A stretch of 64,000 nt of DNA, taken from assembly GCF_002775205.1 (NCBI RefSeq), contig NC_036447.1, positions 17,962,501-18,026,500 on the forward strand, read 5' to 3'. Each line of letters begins with the position of its first letter. The stretch's first letter is position 1. Both the position numbers and the translations under genes were made by a program. The DNA comes from Xiphophorus maculatus. Lineage: Eukaryota > Chordata > Actinopteri > Cyprinodontiformes > Poeciliidae. Positions 62,615-64,000 of the stretch are shown here, in pieces. The notes under the pieces are model-generated. The model searched no databases, was not told where the DNA came from, and saw only the letters and a list, made by a program, of their open reading frames with translations.

Positions 62615-63175
62615 TTCCAATGTTTTCAGACACCTTGCAGATGGTACATTTTGCCATGCAACAACCATATACTTCAATATATTTTAATGGGATATTTTTG
62701 TGACAAACAAAACAAAGTAGTTTATAATGTTTTTTTTGTTTGTTTGTTTGTTTTTGTTCTGCAAATTAAACTCTGAAAAGTTTGACAACCATGTATATTC
62801 AGTGTGTTTTACTCTGAAATCCCTAACAAAAACAAATTCTCTTCAGAAATTGCAGTCAGTAAATAGAGTGCGCCATTTTATCTCAGGATAAATAAAGAAG
62901 ATTTGTTAAGGTTTCAGAGGTCTTGTAAAGAACGTTAGTGGACAAATAGCAACATGACTGCAGATAAGTCAGCTATTTGAGACAGGAAACTAACAGGTCA
63001 CATCACATTTATTACATTGTCTCAACTGTGAGACATGGTGGTGGCAGCATCATGTTATGGCTTTTCTTAGCAGAGGCAGGAAAGTAAGTCAGAGTTAACA
63101 GAAAGATGGATGGTGTTAAATGCAGGGCAGTTTTACAAGAAAACCTATTTTGGCTTTAGAGTGATTTAAACTGAA
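62615..63175 (+). mobile_element. Decayed Tc1-like transposon copy
   Basis: The left terminal block is at 62,680-62,735 (TTTTAATGGGATATTTTTGT, then AAAACAAAGTAG). The transposase block coding TVRHGGGSIMLW is at about 63,025-63,060, followed by GCAGAGGCAGGAAAGTAAGT and AGAAAGATGGATGGTG. Everything between and after is heavily deleted. Same family as the copies at 0.5-1.3, 7.4-8.1, 22.7, 39.4-40.9 and 41.9-42.8 kb. Confidence 0.7.
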
Positions 63176-63177
63176 TC

Positions 63178-63300
63178 ACAATCACAACCAGCTTTATTGG
63201 CTTAAATTACCTGCACAAACAAGGAATTTGACTTTGGTTTTCAATTCCTCACAGCAAGCAGACATAAAGTCTATTACATAAAATAAGGGTAAATTAACAA
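63178..63300 (-). repeat. LINE 3'-end-like repeat, copy 2
   Basis: AATCACAATCACAACCAGCT then TTTATTGGCTTAAATT and CACAAACAAGGAATTTGACT is the reverse complement of a fish non-LTR tail ending in GATTGTGATT repeats. It lies directly after the Tc1-like relic and pairs with the weaker copy at 51,560-51,730. Confidence 0.6.
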
Positions 63301-63553
63301 TGAGTAAATGCATTTGCAGCCATTACCTAAAGAAAGGAAAGCATTGTTGTAACAGTACAACAGTCATTATTTGTTTGACAGTAGAGCTGACTCATGCTGT
63401 AAGAATTTTATTATGTTCAGAGAAAAAGCCCTAGAGGGGGATGTGAATATTCAGGTATGGAAGCTCTCACCTTACATGTAAATGTATCATAACCTTCCTC
63501 TCAGGATTTTTAATTTACAGATGCCTTCCAGCAATGACACTTCACTCTTTTGA

Positions 63554-63623
63554 ATGTGTGTGTGGGTGTGTGTGTGGGCGTGGGGGCGTGTGCACTAGTG
63601 GGGGTGTGCGCGCGTGTGTGTGA
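63554..63623. repeat. Imperfect (GT)n microsatellite
   Basis: GTGTGTGTGGGTGTGTGTGT units are interrupted by GGGCGTGGGGGCG and GCGCGCG. Purine-pyrimidine alternation with GC steps makes it a candidate Z-DNA-forming stretch. Confidence 0.9.
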
Positions 63624-64000
63624 AAGAGCATATTCTTAAATACATGATGATTAAGATAAATAGCGACCACGTAACTCAGCTCTAATACTCTTGTCAGCAT
63701 CTGCCAGCTATAAGTACGGCAGCCGAGCTCTAAACCCTTTTAAAGCAACACTCCTCCTCCCTAACCTCTCTTTCCTTCTTTTCTCATATCTCATCTGTAC
63801 CAGCTGTTTTTACAGCACTTTACATAATATATCGCTCTCTCTCTCTGGTTGAATCAGTTTAAGCATCTTCTGCATTCAGACGTTCTCACTTTTCTTCTGC
63901 TGTTTAATTATTGTTCCCTAATCCACCTGAAACATGCAGTTAGGCGTCTTATTCCATCTGTGTTACTCCAATCATGACCTCTCTGAGAAATTCTTTTTTT

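Overview
The window is vertebrate nuclear DNA, almost certainly from a teleost fish. Genes are split by introns with GT/AG boundaries, coding density is low, and the spaces between genes carry many decayed Tc1-type transposons, small MITEs and LINE 3' tails of kinds common in fish. No bacterial features (operons, ribosome binding sites) and no tRNA or rRNA genes were seen.

Layout. (1) 470-1270: a decayed Tc1-like copy with a LINE tail against it. (2) 1.9-4.3 kb, + strand: a complete rtn4rl2 (Nogo receptor-like, GPI-anchored LRR protein), four coding exons, 457 aa, with a TATA box and a CRE-like site upstream. (3) 4.4-19.2 kb: no recognisable gene; one Tc1-like relic and one isolated promoter-like stretch near 8.3 kb. 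(4) 19.3-22.7 kb, + strand: a complete type II membrane C-type lectin, six coding exons, 462 aa, with a very long coiled-coil neck and a QPN/WND lectin domain. (5) 24.4-31.0 kb, + strand: a broken gene whose exons, read in order, give a Ser/acidic N-terminal part, two B-boxes, two fibronectin type III domains and an interferon-induced very-large-GTPase (GVIN/VLIG) body with many frameshifts and stops. (6) 34.0-40.9 kb, - strand: a complete cabp2-type EF-hand calcium sensor, seven coding exons, 244 aa, whose first intron holds a Tc1 relic that runs up to the exon 1 splice donor. (7) 41-54 kb: mostly repeats. (8) 54.2-54.8 kb, - strand: two well-formed coding exons of a gene I do not recognise. 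(9) 55-64 kb: repeats, a weak possible exon at 59.8-60.0 kb, and no clear gene.

The genes are not functionally linked in an obvious way. rtn4rl2 and cabp2 are neuronal or sensory genes. The lectin and the GVIN relic are immune-type genes lying next to each other between them, which resembles a small insertion of fast-evolving immune genes in a neural gene neighbourhood. All gene models were assembled by eye from splice sites and reading phase, without searches.
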